Shown piece after piece: positions 38,137-47,444 of a DNA stretch of 64,000 bases. The notes under the pieces were generated by a model. It did not search any database and had not been told where the DNA came from. It saw only the letters and a list, made by a program, of their open reading frames with translations. How positions within the stretch are numbered: position 1 is the stretch's first letter; every line of letters starts with the position of its first letter. Made by a program: the position numbers and the translations under genes. Source of the DNA: Nitratiruptor sp. (GTDB lineage Bacteria > Campylobacterota > Campylobacteria > Campylobacterales > Nitratiruptoraceae); NCBI GenBank assembly GCA_009659925.1, contig PUXW01000019.1:62001-126000 (forward strand), written 5' to 3'.

Positions 38137-38305
38137 GAGCTTTTATAGAGACGCTGCACAACATCTCTTTGGGGCTTTTTGTCAATGGCAGTATGGTATA
38201 ATGCAAGGAGACCTTGACATTGCAAATAGTTTGATAGTTGGTTTTACAGTTGGATCGATGTTGCTACTTAATTTTGCAAAAGGAAAACTTGATGAGCGGG
38301 AATGA
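38133..38305 (+). other. Candidate frameshifted small membrane protein gene, or two TAATG-coupled micro-ORFs
   Basis: Frame a 38133-38201: MRAFIETLHNISLGLFVNGSMV*; frame c to 38305: ...YGIMQGDLDIANSLIVGFTVGSMLLLNFAKGKLDERE*, with ATG at 38201 overlapping the stop (TAATG). Confidence 0.45.
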
Positions 38306-38384
38306 AATTTTAGCGGTAGTTGCTGGTATCATTTTTGTAATTTCACTTTTTATTTATCTCAAAACGCCAAAACATTCCCATTAA
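38292..38384 (+). CDS. 30-aa single-TM micro-ORF MSGNEILAVVAGIIFVISLFIYLKTPKHSH
   Basis: AAAGGA ribosome-binding-like site before ATG 38292; stop TAA 38382-38384 just before tsaD. Confidence 0.4.
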   Translation: MSGNEILAVVAGIIFVISLFIYLKTPKHSH

Positions 38385-38393
38385 GGTTCTTTA

Positions 38394-39383
38394 TTGATTC
38401 TCTCCATCGAGAGCAGTTGTGACGACAGCTCCATCGCCATTACCCGCATAGAGGATTACAAGCTCCTTTTTCACAAAAAGATCTCCCAAGAATTGGAGCA
38501 TAGCCGCTATGGAGGGGTGGTACCCGAGCTTGCCAGCCGGCTCCACGCCGAGGCGCTGCCAAGGATTTTGGAAGAGGCCAAAGAGTTTTTGCCCCATGTC
38601 AAAGCCATTGCGGTGACCAACGAGCCAGGGCTTTCGGTAACCCTCATGGAGGGTGTGATGATGGCAAAGGCCCTCCATCTAGCTCTTGGCAAGCCACTCA
38701 TTGGCGTCAACCACCTGGTGGGCCATATCTATTCGCTTTTTATCGAACAAGAGGCCAGGCTTCCCAAAATGGTGCTCTTGGTCAGTGGTGGCCATACGAT
38801 GATTTTGAATGTCAGGGGCTACAACGACGTCAAAGTCATCGCGACAACCCTCGATGATAGCTTTGGTGAGAGTTTCGATAAAGTGGCCAAGATGATGGGG
38901 CTTGGCTATCCTGGCGGACCTATTATCGAACAGCTTGCCAGAGAGGGAGACCCCAATCGCTTCGATTTTCCCGTACCCCTCAAGAACTCCAAAGAGCTCG
39001 CCTTTAGCTACTCGGGCCTCAAAAACGCCGTGCGTTTAACCCTCGCCAAACTCACTCCCCTCTCGAAGCGGGATATGGCCGATGTCGCCGCCTCTTTTCA
39101 AAGGGCGGCCATCGAACATCTGCTTCAAAGGAGCAAGTTGGCCTGGGAGCGCTATGAACCTGGGGATTTCGCCATCGTCGGGGGGGCGAGCGCCAATTTG
39201 GCCCTACGCCGCCTCTTTGAAGCTGAGTGTAGGAGGCGGGAAATCGCCATCGAGTTTGCCCCTTTGCACTTTTGTGCCGACAATGCCGCTATGATTGGCA
39301 GGGCCGCCATCGAGGGATACAAGCTGAAGCACTTCACTCCGATGGAAGAGCTCCAAGCCCGCCCGCGCAGCCAATTTACTTAA
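38394..39383 (+). CDS. tsaD: tRNA N6-adenosine threonylcarbamoyltransferase
   Basis: TTG start; [55 protein letters not shown]. Confidence 0.96.
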   Translation: MILSIESSCDDSSIAITRIEDYKLLFHKKISQELEHSRYGGVVPELASRLHAEALPRILEEAKEFLPHVKAIAVTNEPGLSVTLMEGVMMAKALHLALGKPLIGVNHLVGHIYSLFIEQEARLPKMVLLVSGGHTMILNVRGYNDVKVIATTLDDSFGESFDKVAKMMGLGYPGGPIIEQLAREGDPNRFDFPVPLKNSKELAFSYSGLKNAVRLTLAKLTPLSKRDMADVAASFQRAAIEHLLQRSKLAWERYEPGDFAIVGGASANLALRRLFEAECRRREIAIEFAPLHFCADNAAMIGRAAIEGYKLKHFTPMEELQARPRSQFT

Positions 39384-39503
39384 TTTTCCCTTATATCTCC
39401 AGATCAGCCCCCGTAAATAGGAGTGAATTTATCCTAATTTGCTACAATTTTGCAAAGTGCTTGGAACAAGCGCTTGAAAAACACGAAAAAAGGGAGGTTG
39501 CAC

Positions 39504-40019
39504 ATGGCAACTGTTACACTTAAAGGAAATCCTGTTGCTTTGGAAGGGAAAGAGATCAATGTTGGTGATGCGGCTCCTGAGGCTGTAGTAGTCACCACAG
39601 ATCTGGCTGAAAAGAAGGTAGGTGGTGCCCAAGACAAGGTTCAAATGATCATTGTCGTTCCATCCCTTGATACTCCAGTGTGTGCCACCGAAACCCGCAA
39701 GTTCAACGAAGAGGCCGCCAAAATTGACGGCGTCGATGTAACTGTGGTCTCCATGGACCTGCCCTTTGCAAGCAAGCGGTTCTGCTCTACCGAAGGGGTT
39801 GAAAACCTCACTGTCGCTTCCGACTATCGTAATCGGGACTTTGGAGAGAAGTATGGGGTCGTCATCGCCGAGGGGCCACTCAAGGGAATCCTCGCTAGAG
39901 CCATCTTCGTCATCGATAAAAATGGGAATGTGGTCTACAAACAGCTCGTTCCCGAAATCACTCAAGAGCCCAACTACGAAGAGGCTCTCGAAGCCGCTCG
40001 CAAGGCTGCAGCTGCCTAA
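39504..40019 (+). CDS. tpx: Thiol peroxidase
   Basis: VTLKGNPVALEGKEINVGDAAPEAVVV; VVPSLDTPVCATETRKFNEEAA. Confidence 0.96.
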   Translation: MATVTLKGNPVALEGKEINVGDAAPEAVVVTTDLAEKKVGGAQDKVQMIIVVPSLDTPVCATETRKFNEEAAKIDGVDVTVVSMDLPFASKRFCSTEGVENLTVASDYRNRDFGEKYGVVIAEGPLKGILARAIFVIDKNGNVVYKQLVPEITQEPNYEEALEAARKAAAA

Positions 40020-40032
40020 AGTGGCCTAGAAC

Positions 40033-40047
40033 GGGGCCTTGGGCCCC
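40033..40047 (+). terminator. Possible terminator hairpin between convergent tpx and murB
   Basis: GGGGCC-TTG-GGCCCC, 6-bp G+C stem; no U-tract, so weak call. Confidence 0.35.
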
Positions 40048-40053
40048 AAGCTG

Positions 40054-40857
40054 CTACGGAGGGGGAGGGGAGCCCTCCGTATCGAGGATGATGATCTCTT
40101 CTTCCAAGACCACTCCAAAGTGCTCATAGACCCGTTTCTTGGCTAGCTGGATGAGCGCTACCGCCTCATCAAAGGTTCCACCACCCAGATTGATCAAAAA
40201 GTTGGCATGTTTGGGGCTAAAGGCCATTCCTCCACGACGAAATCCCCGTAACCCGACACTTTCCAGGAGGGCTCCAGCATAGTGGCCTGGAGGATTTTTA
40301 AAGCAGCTTCCAGCACTTGGCTCTTTGGGCTGTCTTTGGGCGATAGAGCGGATTTGCTGGTAGAGAGCATGGTCGAAGCCAGCTTCGATAGTGAAAGAGG
40401 CTTGGTAGATGATGGTATCGATCCGGCTACGCCGATAGGCAAGGCCCAGCTCCTTGGCTGGGAGTACTCCATAGGCTGTCCTAATCTGGCAAAGGCGATC
40501 CTTGATCTCGTGGCCCCCTGCTCCAGCATTCATCTTGATGGCTCCTCCAATGGTGCCTGGAATTTTTGCGAGGAACTCCAACCCTCCGATATTGTGGCGC
40601 TGGCAGAAGGCGACGATTCGTCCCGTGGGGGTGGCTCCTCCCACTACGAGCCGGTTTCCTTCGAGATGGATGGAGTTGAAGGGGCGTCCGAGGATGGCTA
40701 GGGGAGGGGGCGTTGGGGAGATGAGGGTGTTGTTGGCTTTGCCAAGGATGGTATACTCCCGATCGAAGAGGGGATCGATCTCATTGATCACCTCGATGGC
40801 AACCCGGGGTCCGATGCGGATCGAGCTGTAGCGGCTCAAATCGATGGAGCGCTTCAT
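40054..40857 (-). CDS. murB: UDP-N-acetylenolpyruvoylglucosamine reductase
   Basis: SSIRIGPRVAIEVI, GLEFLAKIPGTIGGAIKMNAGAGG, AGSCFKNP. Confidence 0.95.
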   Translation of the reverse strand: MKRSIDLSRYSSIRIGPRVAIEVINEIDPLFDREYTILGKANNTLISPTPPPLAILGRPFNSIHLEGNRLVVGGATPTGRIVAFCQRHNIGGLEFLAKIPGTIGGAIKMNAGAGGHEIKDRLCQIRTAYGVLPAKELGLAYRRSRIDTIIYQASFTIEAGFDHALYQQIRSIAQRQPKEPSAGSCFKNPPGHYAGALLESVGLRGFRRGGMAFSPKHANFLINLGGGTFDEAVALIQLAKKRVYEHFGVVLEEEIIILDTEGSPPPP

Positions 40858-41720
40858 GAGTCTAAGCGCAGCCTTTTGTACTCGATGGGAATGAGGAAGT
40901 CTTTGGCTCGGATGGGACACTCATATTCTCCATGTTCGTAGCCGATGGCGAAGAGGCGATCGAGGGCTCGCAATTGGCGCTCATCCATCGTGATGGAGGC
41001 CTCGTTGGCATAAAGGTCGAGGTATCGATCCAGCTGGCGCTCCTGCACCCGGACCAAATTGCGCTCCAGGAGCATTTGGCTGAGCAACTTCTTGTGATCG
41101 TTGGCGATCCGGACCGCTTTGGTGAGGATCTCCTCGATCTCGATGGCCCGCAGCAAGGGAATGGAGCGGCGCAACACCATGCCTCCCAAGGGCAGAGGGA
41201 GCTCTTCGCCGGCCAACTCCACCCAGATATCCCAGAGCTCCCGTTCTACTTCCAGCCTTTCGTCAAAATCGAGGATCGACTCGTGGATGAGGACCCCTGC
41301 ATCCACCTCGCCCTGCAAGATCGCCTCCTCGATCTGGAGGAAGTTCATGTAGACGATTCTGGCCTTGGGATAGGCGATGCGAAAGAGCAACGCGTTGGTG
41401 GTGTGGCGCCCACTGAGAGCCACCTTGAAGTTGGGGCGCAGCCGCTTGCCCTTAGGCTTGACGAGTTTGGGTCCATAGCCATAGCCAAAGCTCACCGCCG
41501 TGCGCAAAAGGGCATACTCGTGGCGGATTTTGGGATAGAGGGCGAAGCTGATGGCGCTGATATCGTAGTAGCTGGCCAGGGCCTTTTGATTGAGGGTCTC
41601 GATGTCGAGGGCGTCATTGCGAAAATTTATCCTTGGATGGCTCACCCACCCAAAAGCGATGGCATAATACATGAAGAGATCATCTGCATCCGGAGAGTGG
41701 GCGAGGGTGTAGCAACTCAT
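40854..41720 (-). CDS. MqnA/MqnD-family futalosine-pathway menaquinone protein (MqnD-like)
   Basis: MSCYTLAHSPDADDLFMYYAIAFGW...VDAGVLIHESILDF (SBP-fold MqnD-like). Confidence 0.82.
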   Translation of the reverse strand: MSCYTLAHSPDADDLFMYYAIAFGWVSHPRINFRNDALDIETLNQKALASYYDISAISFALYPKIRHEYALLRTAVSFGYGYGPKLVKPKGKRLRPNFKVALSGRHTTNALLFRIAYPKARIVYMNFLQIEEAILQGEVDAGVLIHESILDFDERLEVERELWDIWVELAGEELPLPLGGMVLRRSIPLLRAIEIEEILTKAVRIANDHKKLLSQMLLERNLVRVQERQLDRYLDLYANEASITMDERQLRALDRLFAIGYEHGEYECPIRAKDFLIPIEYKRLRLDS

Positions 41721-41787
41721 GGTCCATCCTGGAATCGGGGTGACTTTTGTTAGGCTAATTGTCGCACACAAAGGAGAAATTTTCAAG

Positions 41788-41895
41788 ATGGGAGCCTCAT
41801 ATGAGATGGATCAGAGGGAGCTTGTGGATTTGGAGGAGCTCAAAGAGAGCCGCCGGCTCTTGATCTGTTTCGAGGATTTTTATATATTCCACTAG
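41788..41895 (+). CDS. Candidate 35-aa acidic ORF upstream of recA
   Basis: MGASYEMDQRELVDLEELKESRRLLICFEDFYIFH* with AAAGGAG ~12 nt upstream. Confidence 0.3.
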   Translation: MGASYEMDQRELVDLEELKESRRLLICFEDFYIFH

Positions 41896-41953
41896 GCTTT
41901 AGCCTCCCTTTACCCAAAGAGGATAAAATAATAAAAATTGCAAAGAGGAAGGC

Positions 41954-42988
41954 ATGGATCCAAACAAGCAAAAAGCCCTGGAACTTGCGATCAAACAGAT
42001 CGACAAAGCCTTTGGCAAGGGTGCTCTGGTCAAGTTGGGTGAGAAGGAGATCGAGCCCATCGCTTCCATTTCCACCGGTTCCTTAGGGCTCGATATGGCC
42101 CTTGGGATCGGTGGCGTGCCCCGGGGGCGAATCGTGGAGATCTACGGGCCGGAGAGTAGCGGGAAGACCACATTGGCCTTGCAGGTAATTGCCGAAGCCC
42201 AGCGTCAAGGGGGGGTTGCCGCCTTCATCGACGCCGAGCATGCCCTCGATGTCCACTATGCCAAGAATCTCGGGGTTCAAGTCGACGATCTGCTGGTCTC
42301 CCAGCCCGATTTTGGGGAGCAGGCCCTCGATATCGTTGAGACCCTGGCCCGGAGCGGGGCTGTCGATGTGATCGTCGTGGATTCGGTGGCAGCCCTCACC
42401 CCAAAGGCGGAGATCGAAGGGGAGATGGGGGATGCCCATGTGGGGTTGCAGGCCCGCCTCATGAGCCAGGCTCTGCGTAAGCTCACGGGGGTGGTCCACA
42501 AGATGAACACCACCGTCATCTTCATCAACCAGATCCGGATGAAGATCGGGCAGATGGGATATGGATCGCCGGAGACCACGACAGGGGGGAACGCCCTGAA
42601 GTTCTACGCCTCGGTCCGGATCGACGTGCGCCGGATTGGGAGCCTTAAACAGGGGGACAATCAAATTGGCAACCGGGTGCGGGCCAAGGTGGTCAAGAAT
42701 AAGGTCGCCCCTCCCTTTCGCCAGGCCGAATTTGATATTATGTTTGGCGAGGGAATCAGCAAAGAGGGGGAACTCATCGATTACGGGGTGAAACTGGAGA
42801 TCATCGACAAGAGTGGGAGCTGGTTCAGCTACAAGGACATGAAGCTTGGCCAAGGGCGTGAGAACGCCAAGAAGTACCTCAAAGAACATCCAGAAGTGGC
42901 CCAAGAGATCGAAGAGGAGATCCGCCGATCCTTGGGGATGAACGACGCCTTAATGGTGATTCCCCAAGAGGAGATGATCGAAGAGTAA
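41954..42988 (+). CDS. recA: Recombinase RecA
   Basis: [50 protein letters not shown]. Confidence 0.99.
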   Translation: MDPNKQKALELAIKQIDKAFGKGALVKLGEKEIEPIASISTGSLGLDMALGIGGVPRGRIVEIYGPESSGKTTLALQVIAEAQRQGGVAAFIDAEHALDVHYAKNLGVQVDDLLVSQPDFGEQALDIVETLARSGAVDVIVVDSVAALTPKAEIEGEMGDAHVGLQARLMSQALRKLTGVVHKMNTTVIFINQIRMKIGQMGYGSPETTTGGNALKFYASVRIDVRRIGSLKQGDNQIGNRVRAKVVKNKVAPPFRQAEFDIMFGEGISKEGELIDYGVKLEIIDKSGSWFSYKDMKLGQGRENAKKYLKEHPEVAQEIEEEIRRSLGMNDALMVIPQEEMIEE

Positions 42989-42999
42989 AGGAGTCTGGA

Positions 43000-44268
43000 A
43001 TGGTCTATATCGATCGCATCAGTGCCCAGGAGGTCTTGGATAGCCGGGGCAATCCGACCGTTAAAGCAACCGTCGTCTTGAGCGATGGCACCATCGCCAG
43101 CGCCATCGTTCCAAGTGGAGCCAGCACTGGAAAGCGGGAGGCCCTGGAGCTGCGGGACGGGGGTGAGCGGTTCTTGGGCAAAGGCGTTTTGAAAGCCTGT
43201 GAGAATGTGGAGGTGGCCATCGCCGACGAACTGGTGGGCCTGAGCCCCTACAACCAAGCCCAAATCGACATGATCATGCAAGAGCTCGATGGGACCGAGA
43301 ACTACTCCAAACTCGGGGCCAATGCGGTCCTTGGAGTCTCGATGGCCGTAGCCCGGGCGGCGGCCAAGAGTTTGAACCTGCCCCTCTACCGCTACTTGGG
43401 GGGGTCCAACGCCATGGTCCTTCCCGTTCCGATGCTCAACATCATCAACGGCGGGGCCCACGCCAACAACGGGGTCGACCTGCAAGAGTACATGATCATG
43501 CCCACAGGTTTCGATGAGTTCAAGGAGGCTCTAAGAGCCAGTGTGGAGATCTACCAGACCCTCAAGAAGCTCCTGGCCCAAGAGGGCTTTTCCACCGCCC
43601 TCGGGGATGAGGGGGGATTTGCTCCCGATTTCAAGAACAACCAGGAGCCCATCGAGTATATCCTGCGGGCCATCGAAGCTGCAGGCTATCGTCCTGAGGA
43701 GCAGGTAGTCCTCGCCCTCGATGCAGCCAGTAGCGAGTTCTATCGCGATGGGTTCTACCATCTTGCCGGAGAGGGGCGCCAGCTCACCAGTGACGAGTTG
43801 ATCCAGTACTACGAGGAGCTAGTGGAGCGCTATCCGATCCGAAGCATCGAAGATGGAATGGCCGAGGACGATTGGGAGGGGTGGCGCAAACTGACGGAAC
43901 GCCTTGGGGATCGGATTCAGCTTGTGGGGGATGACCTTTTCGTAACCAACAAGGCGATTCTAGCGGAGGGTGTCGGCCAGGGGGTTGCCAACGCCATCCT
44001 CATCAAACCCAACCAGATCGGAACCATCACCCAGACCATGGAGACGGTCCGTTTTGCCCAGCGAAGTTCTTATCGCTCCATCATGAGCCATCGCAGTGGC
44101 GAGAGTGAGGATCCCTTCATCGCCGATTTTGCTGTAGGGCTCAATACGGGCCAGATCAAAACGGGAGCTCCGGCCCGGGGTGAGCGTACCGCCAAGTACA
44201 ATCGACTCTTGGAGATCGAGAGGGATCTGATCTTTGGCGAATACATCGGGAAGGAGCTCTTTGATTGA
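43000..44268 (+). CDS. eno: Enolase
   Basis: [49 protein letters not shown]. Confidence 0.99.
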   Translation: MVYIDRISAQEVLDSRGNPTVKATVVLSDGTIASAIVPSGASTGKREALELRDGGERFLGKGVLKACENVEVAIADELVGLSPYNQAQIDMIMQELDGTENYSKLGANAVLGVSMAVARAAAKSLNLPLYRYLGGSNAMVLPVPMLNIINGGAHANNGVDLQEYMIMPTGFDEFKEALRASVEIYQTLKKLLAQEGFSTALGDEGGFAPDFKNNQEPIEYILRAIEAAGYRPEEQVVLALDAASSEFYRDGFYHLAGEGRQLTSDELIQYYEELVERYPIRSIEDGMAEDDWEGWRKLTERLGDRIQLVGDDLFVTNKAILAEGVGQGVANAILIKPNQIGTITQTMETVRFAQRSSYRSIMSHRSGESEDPFIADFAVGLNTGQIKTGAPARGERTAKYNRLLEIERDLIFGEYIGKELFD

Positions 44269-44549
44269 ACCACCAGCTTGACGATGAGATCCGCCAGGAG
44301 CTCCTGGCCAAATCGGGATATGGGGGGCTCTTTCGCCTCTTTGGCCGCTACCTCTTCTTTGGCGCCATCCTCGTAGCTCTAGCGGTCTATGTGGGGCTCC
44401 TCTTTTTTGGCCCCAACTCCCTGGAGGTACTCTTGGAGCTTCGAGCTCAAAAGAGGAGTTTGGAGCAGAGTATCGAGTTCTTGAAGAAGGAGAACGCCAA
44501 GTTGCAAAAGGAGTACTTCGAACTCAAGGAGCTGGAGGCCGAAGAGTGA
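44265..44549 (+). CDS. FtsB/DivIC-like septum formation protein
   Basis: TM helix followed by coiled coil [35 protein letters not shown]. Confidence 0.75.
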   Translation: MNHQLDDEIRQELLAKSGYGGLFRLFGRYLFFGAILVALAVYVGLLFFGPNSLEVLLELRAQKRSLEQSIEFLKKENAKLQKEYFELKELEAEE

Positions 44550-44989
44550 AGGGACTCCCTCTCCTTCTGGCCCTCTCCGTGCTCTTGGCCCGGGAAAATC
44601 CCTTCGTCCTCCCCGATCACCTCTCGGCGCCCCCCATCCATTCCTTTCCCACCTTGCCCTCCCATCCATCCCCTTCTCCAGCTCCCAAGGCCAAAGTTCC
44701 CCAGCTCCAACGGGATCTGGGCTTCATCCAATTCCATATCGAAGGGGATCGCCTCGTAGTGCGCACCCGAGATCCGATCAAGCGGATCTTCACCCTCGAC
44801 CGGCCTCGCAAGGTGGTCTTCGATTTCGCCAAGTCTCGGGATTTCGGTACGAAGCGGCTCTCCTTCGACCATCCCCATTTTCCCGAGATTACCCTCGGAG
44901 CCCACAAGAGCTTCTATCGGGTCGCCATCCGCCTCAAGTGTCAAAATCCCCAGATCGATCGGTCCAACCTCGCGGTTGTGTGCCACTAG
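44546..44989 (+). CDS. AMIN-domain-like secreted protein
   Basis: Signal peptide, Pro-rich linker, IEGDRLVVRTRDPIKRIFTLDRPRKVVFDFAKS. Confidence 0.72.
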   Translation: MKGLPLLLALSVLLARENPFVLPDHLSAPPIHSFPTLPSHPSPSPAPKAKVPQLQRDLGFIQFHIEGDRLVVRTRDPIKRIFTLDRPRKVVFDFAKSRDFGTKRLSFDHPHFPEITLGAHKSFYRVAIRLKCQNPQIDRSNLAVVCH

Positions 44990-46121
44990 GACCGACGAGT
45001 CTGCGGATGAGGGTCATGACCCCAATGACCTGGATGATACTGCCCAGGATGAAGGCCATATACTCCCGTTCCCCAATTACATTGGCGTGGTAAGCGATGG
45101 TGGCACTGGCCACCAGGAGGGTGAGGGGCATGGCGTGGGAGAGGGCAAAGAGGAGCTGCTCTTTGGGGGTGAAGTATTTGAAGAAGACGAGGGAAGCGGC
45201 TATGCGAACGAGGATCATCAAGGCGGCAATGAGGATCGCTTGGGCGATGAGGCCTTCGATGAAGAGGGCTTGGAGTTTAAAGCTGCTTCCCGTATAGATG
45301 AAGAAGATGGGGACCAAAAATCCAAAGCCAAAGGCGGAGAGTTTGTGGGGGAGGCTCCGTTTGTGTTCGAAGAAGGTGGCAATGAGGATTCCAGCGATAA
45401 AGGTTCCAAAGGCCACCTCCAGATGGAGGTAGAGCATGATGGCGATGAAGGTGAAGAAGAGGGCCATCGAGAGGCGGATGTCCTGTTCCTCGTTGTCGAT
45501 TTTGGGCATGAGGAGGGTTTTGAGTTCGGGATACCACCAAAAGAGGAGTTGCAAGAGGCGAAAGAGGAGCAGGATGATGAGGAGGAAGAGGGAGAGGATA
45601 AGGATCGTCTTGACGAAGGCCTTCCCATAGCCGAACTGGAGTCCCGCACTCATGATGGTTAAGACAGCGATGGAGACGACCTCCCCTAGGGAGCCAATGG
45701 CGATGGAGAGGTTGAGCCAGCGGAGGTGGCGCCCATACTCCTTTTTCAAGGCGGCGATGAGACCCACGGAGATGAGGGGAAAGATGGCCACATAGAGTTG
45801 GGGGAGATCGAGGTAGTGAACGAGGAGGAGGGAGGTGAGGTAGAGGAGGAGGATGTAGAGGAAGCCCCGTTGGAGGATCTGCTTCTCGATGGAGAGGACC
45901 TTCTTCAAATCGACCTCGAGACCGGCGAGGAACATGAGATAGAGGAAGCCAAATTCGGCCACCAACTCGAAGAGAGGCTCATGGGGGAGGAGACCGAGAG
46001 CCCCTCCAAGGGTTCCAAGGAGGATTTCGACCACGCTGGTTGGCAACCCAACCCCTTTGGCGATGAAGGGGGAGAGGAAGATGATAAAGGAGATGGTGAA
46101 GATGAGGACGATCTCACCCAT
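44934..46121 (-). CDS. Kef-type cation:proton antiporter
   Basis: Multi-TM; GVGLPTSVVEILLGTLGGALG, FLYLMFLAGLEVDLKKV, AFGTFIAGILIATFF. Confidence 0.9.
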   Translation of the reverse strand: MGEIVLIFTISFIIFLSPFIAKGVGLPTSVVEILLGTLGGALGLLPHEPLFELVAEFGFLYLMFLAGLEVDLKKVLSIEKQILQRGFLYILLLYLTSLLLVHYLDLPQLYVAIFPLISVGLIAALKKEYGRHLRWLNLSIAIGSLGEVVSIAVLTIMSAGLQFGYGKAFVKTILILSLFLLIILLLFRLLQLLFWWYPELKTLLMPKIDNEEQDIRLSMALFFTFIAIMLYLHLEVAFGTFIAGILIATFFEHKRSLPHKLSAFGFGFLVPIFFIYTGSSFKLQALFIEGLIAQAILIAALMILVRIAASLVFFKYFTPKEQLLFALSHAMPLTLLVASATIAYHANVIGEREYMAFILGSIIQVIGVMTLIRRLVGPSGTQPRGWTDRSGDFDT

Positions 46122-46953
46122 GGCAGTCGCTGGCTATCTCGTAGCCAAGCCGCTCGAGGGTGGCAAGATCTCTATCCGGGCGCTCCCCTTTGGTGGTGAG
46201 GTAGTCTCCGATGACAATGGCGTTGGCCCCGGCCTTAAAAATTTCGGGCCAGCGCTCCTTGAAGACCAGCTCCCTACCACCTGCTACCATCACCATCGCC
46301 TCTGGGTTGGCCCGGCGCACCTGGGCGATGATAGCCAGGGCCTCCTGGGGATCGAGGATCTTTTGGGGGAGGGGCAGAGCGGGATTTGGATGGTAGAAGT
46401 TGATGGGGATGCTCATAGGCTTTAAAGAGGCGATCTGCTCGATGAGCTCTTGGCGCTGCTGGGGGCTTTCGCCAAGGCCGAAGATTCCCCCTGTGCATAG
46501 ATTGAGCCCAGCCGCCTTGGCATTGAGACAGGTTTGGTAGCGCTCCTGCCAGGTGTGGGTGGAGCAGATGGCGGGATAGTAGCTCTTGGCCGTTTCGAGG
46601 TTGTGGTTGTAGTTGTCGATGCCAGCCCTTTTGAGCTCTTGGAGCTGCTCCTTGGTGGCGGTGCCGTTGCAGCCGATGAGGCTGAGCTCTGGAACCGCCC
46701 GTTTGACCGCTCGTGCCGCCTCGCAGACGAAATCCAGGATCTTCTCGTCGATCCCCTTGCCCGCGGTGACCAGACAAAATCCCACGGCCCTGGCCCCCTT
46801 GGCCTTGTGGGCCTCGGCGACGATCTGCTCGATGGGCTTGTACTTGTAGCGGGGGATCTGGGCTTTGTATTTCGTGCTTTGAGCACAAAAGCCGCAATCC
46901 TCGGCACATACCCCGCTTGAGATGTTGCTGATGGCGCAAAGATAGACCTTCAT
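46114..46953 (-). CDS. bioB: Biotin synthase
   Basis: Radical SAM AEDCGFCAQSTKY; YNHNLETAKSYYPAIC. Confidence 0.95.
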   Translation of the reverse strand: MKVYLCAISNISSGVCAEDCGFCAQSTKYKAQIPRYKYKPIEQIVAEAHKAKGARAVGFCLVTAGKGIDEKILDFVCEAARAVKRAVPELSLIGCNGTATKEQLQELKRAGIDNYNHNLETAKSYYPAICSTHTWQERYQTCLNAKAAGLNLCTGGIFGLGESPQQRQELIEQIASLKPMSIPINFYHPNPALPLPQKILDPQEALAIIAQVRRANPEAMVMVAGGRELVFKERWPEIFKAGANAIVIGDYLTTKGERPDRDLATLERLGYEIASDCHG

Positions 46954-47444
46954 GGACAAACCTCATCGTGGGTGAAGCTGCGCTTTTGCAAGTCGTAGAA
47001 GCAGTAGGTGAGACTCTGGGAAGAGAGATCGAGGATAGCCCCCTCGCTCCGAGGTTTTTCCCGGGCGCATACCTCCCCAGGATTGACGAAGAGGCTCTGG
47101 CCCCGCTCACAGGCGAAGCGGTGCAAGTGGCCATAGACGACGATATCGCTATCGGGAGTGAGGAAGTAGGGTTGGTGCATCAGTTTGAAGGTGGTCTGGC
47201 CGATGCGAAAGTAGTAGGGCTGTTTTTGAAGGATCAAATTCCCCCCCGGATGGGAGAGGCCGGTGTCGGTATTGCCATAGACGGCGATGGTCTTGAGAGA
47301 AAGGCTTGCCAGGTATTGAGCGACGTTTTGGCCAATGTCACCAGCGTGGATGAGGTAGTCGGCCCCCTGGCCCAAGAGGTGTTCTACCATGAGTCGGGTG
47401 AGCTCCATCTGGTCATGGGTGTCGGAGATGAGGCCGATCTTCAA
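46950..47444 (-). CDS. YfcE/MJ0936-type metallophosphoesterase
   Basis: TTG start overlapping the topA stop; LKIGLISDTHDQMELT, HAGDIGQN, YGNTD, VVYGHLHRF, FVNPGE. Confidence 0.88.
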   Translation of the reverse strand: MKIGLISDTHDQMELTRLMVEHLLGQGADYLIHAGDIGQNVAQYLASLSLKTIAVYGNTDTGLSHPGGNLILQKQPYYFRIGQTTFKLMHQPYFLTPDSDIVVYGHLHRFACERGQSLFVNPGEVCAREKPRSEGAILDLSSQSLTYCFYDLQKRSFTHDEVCP

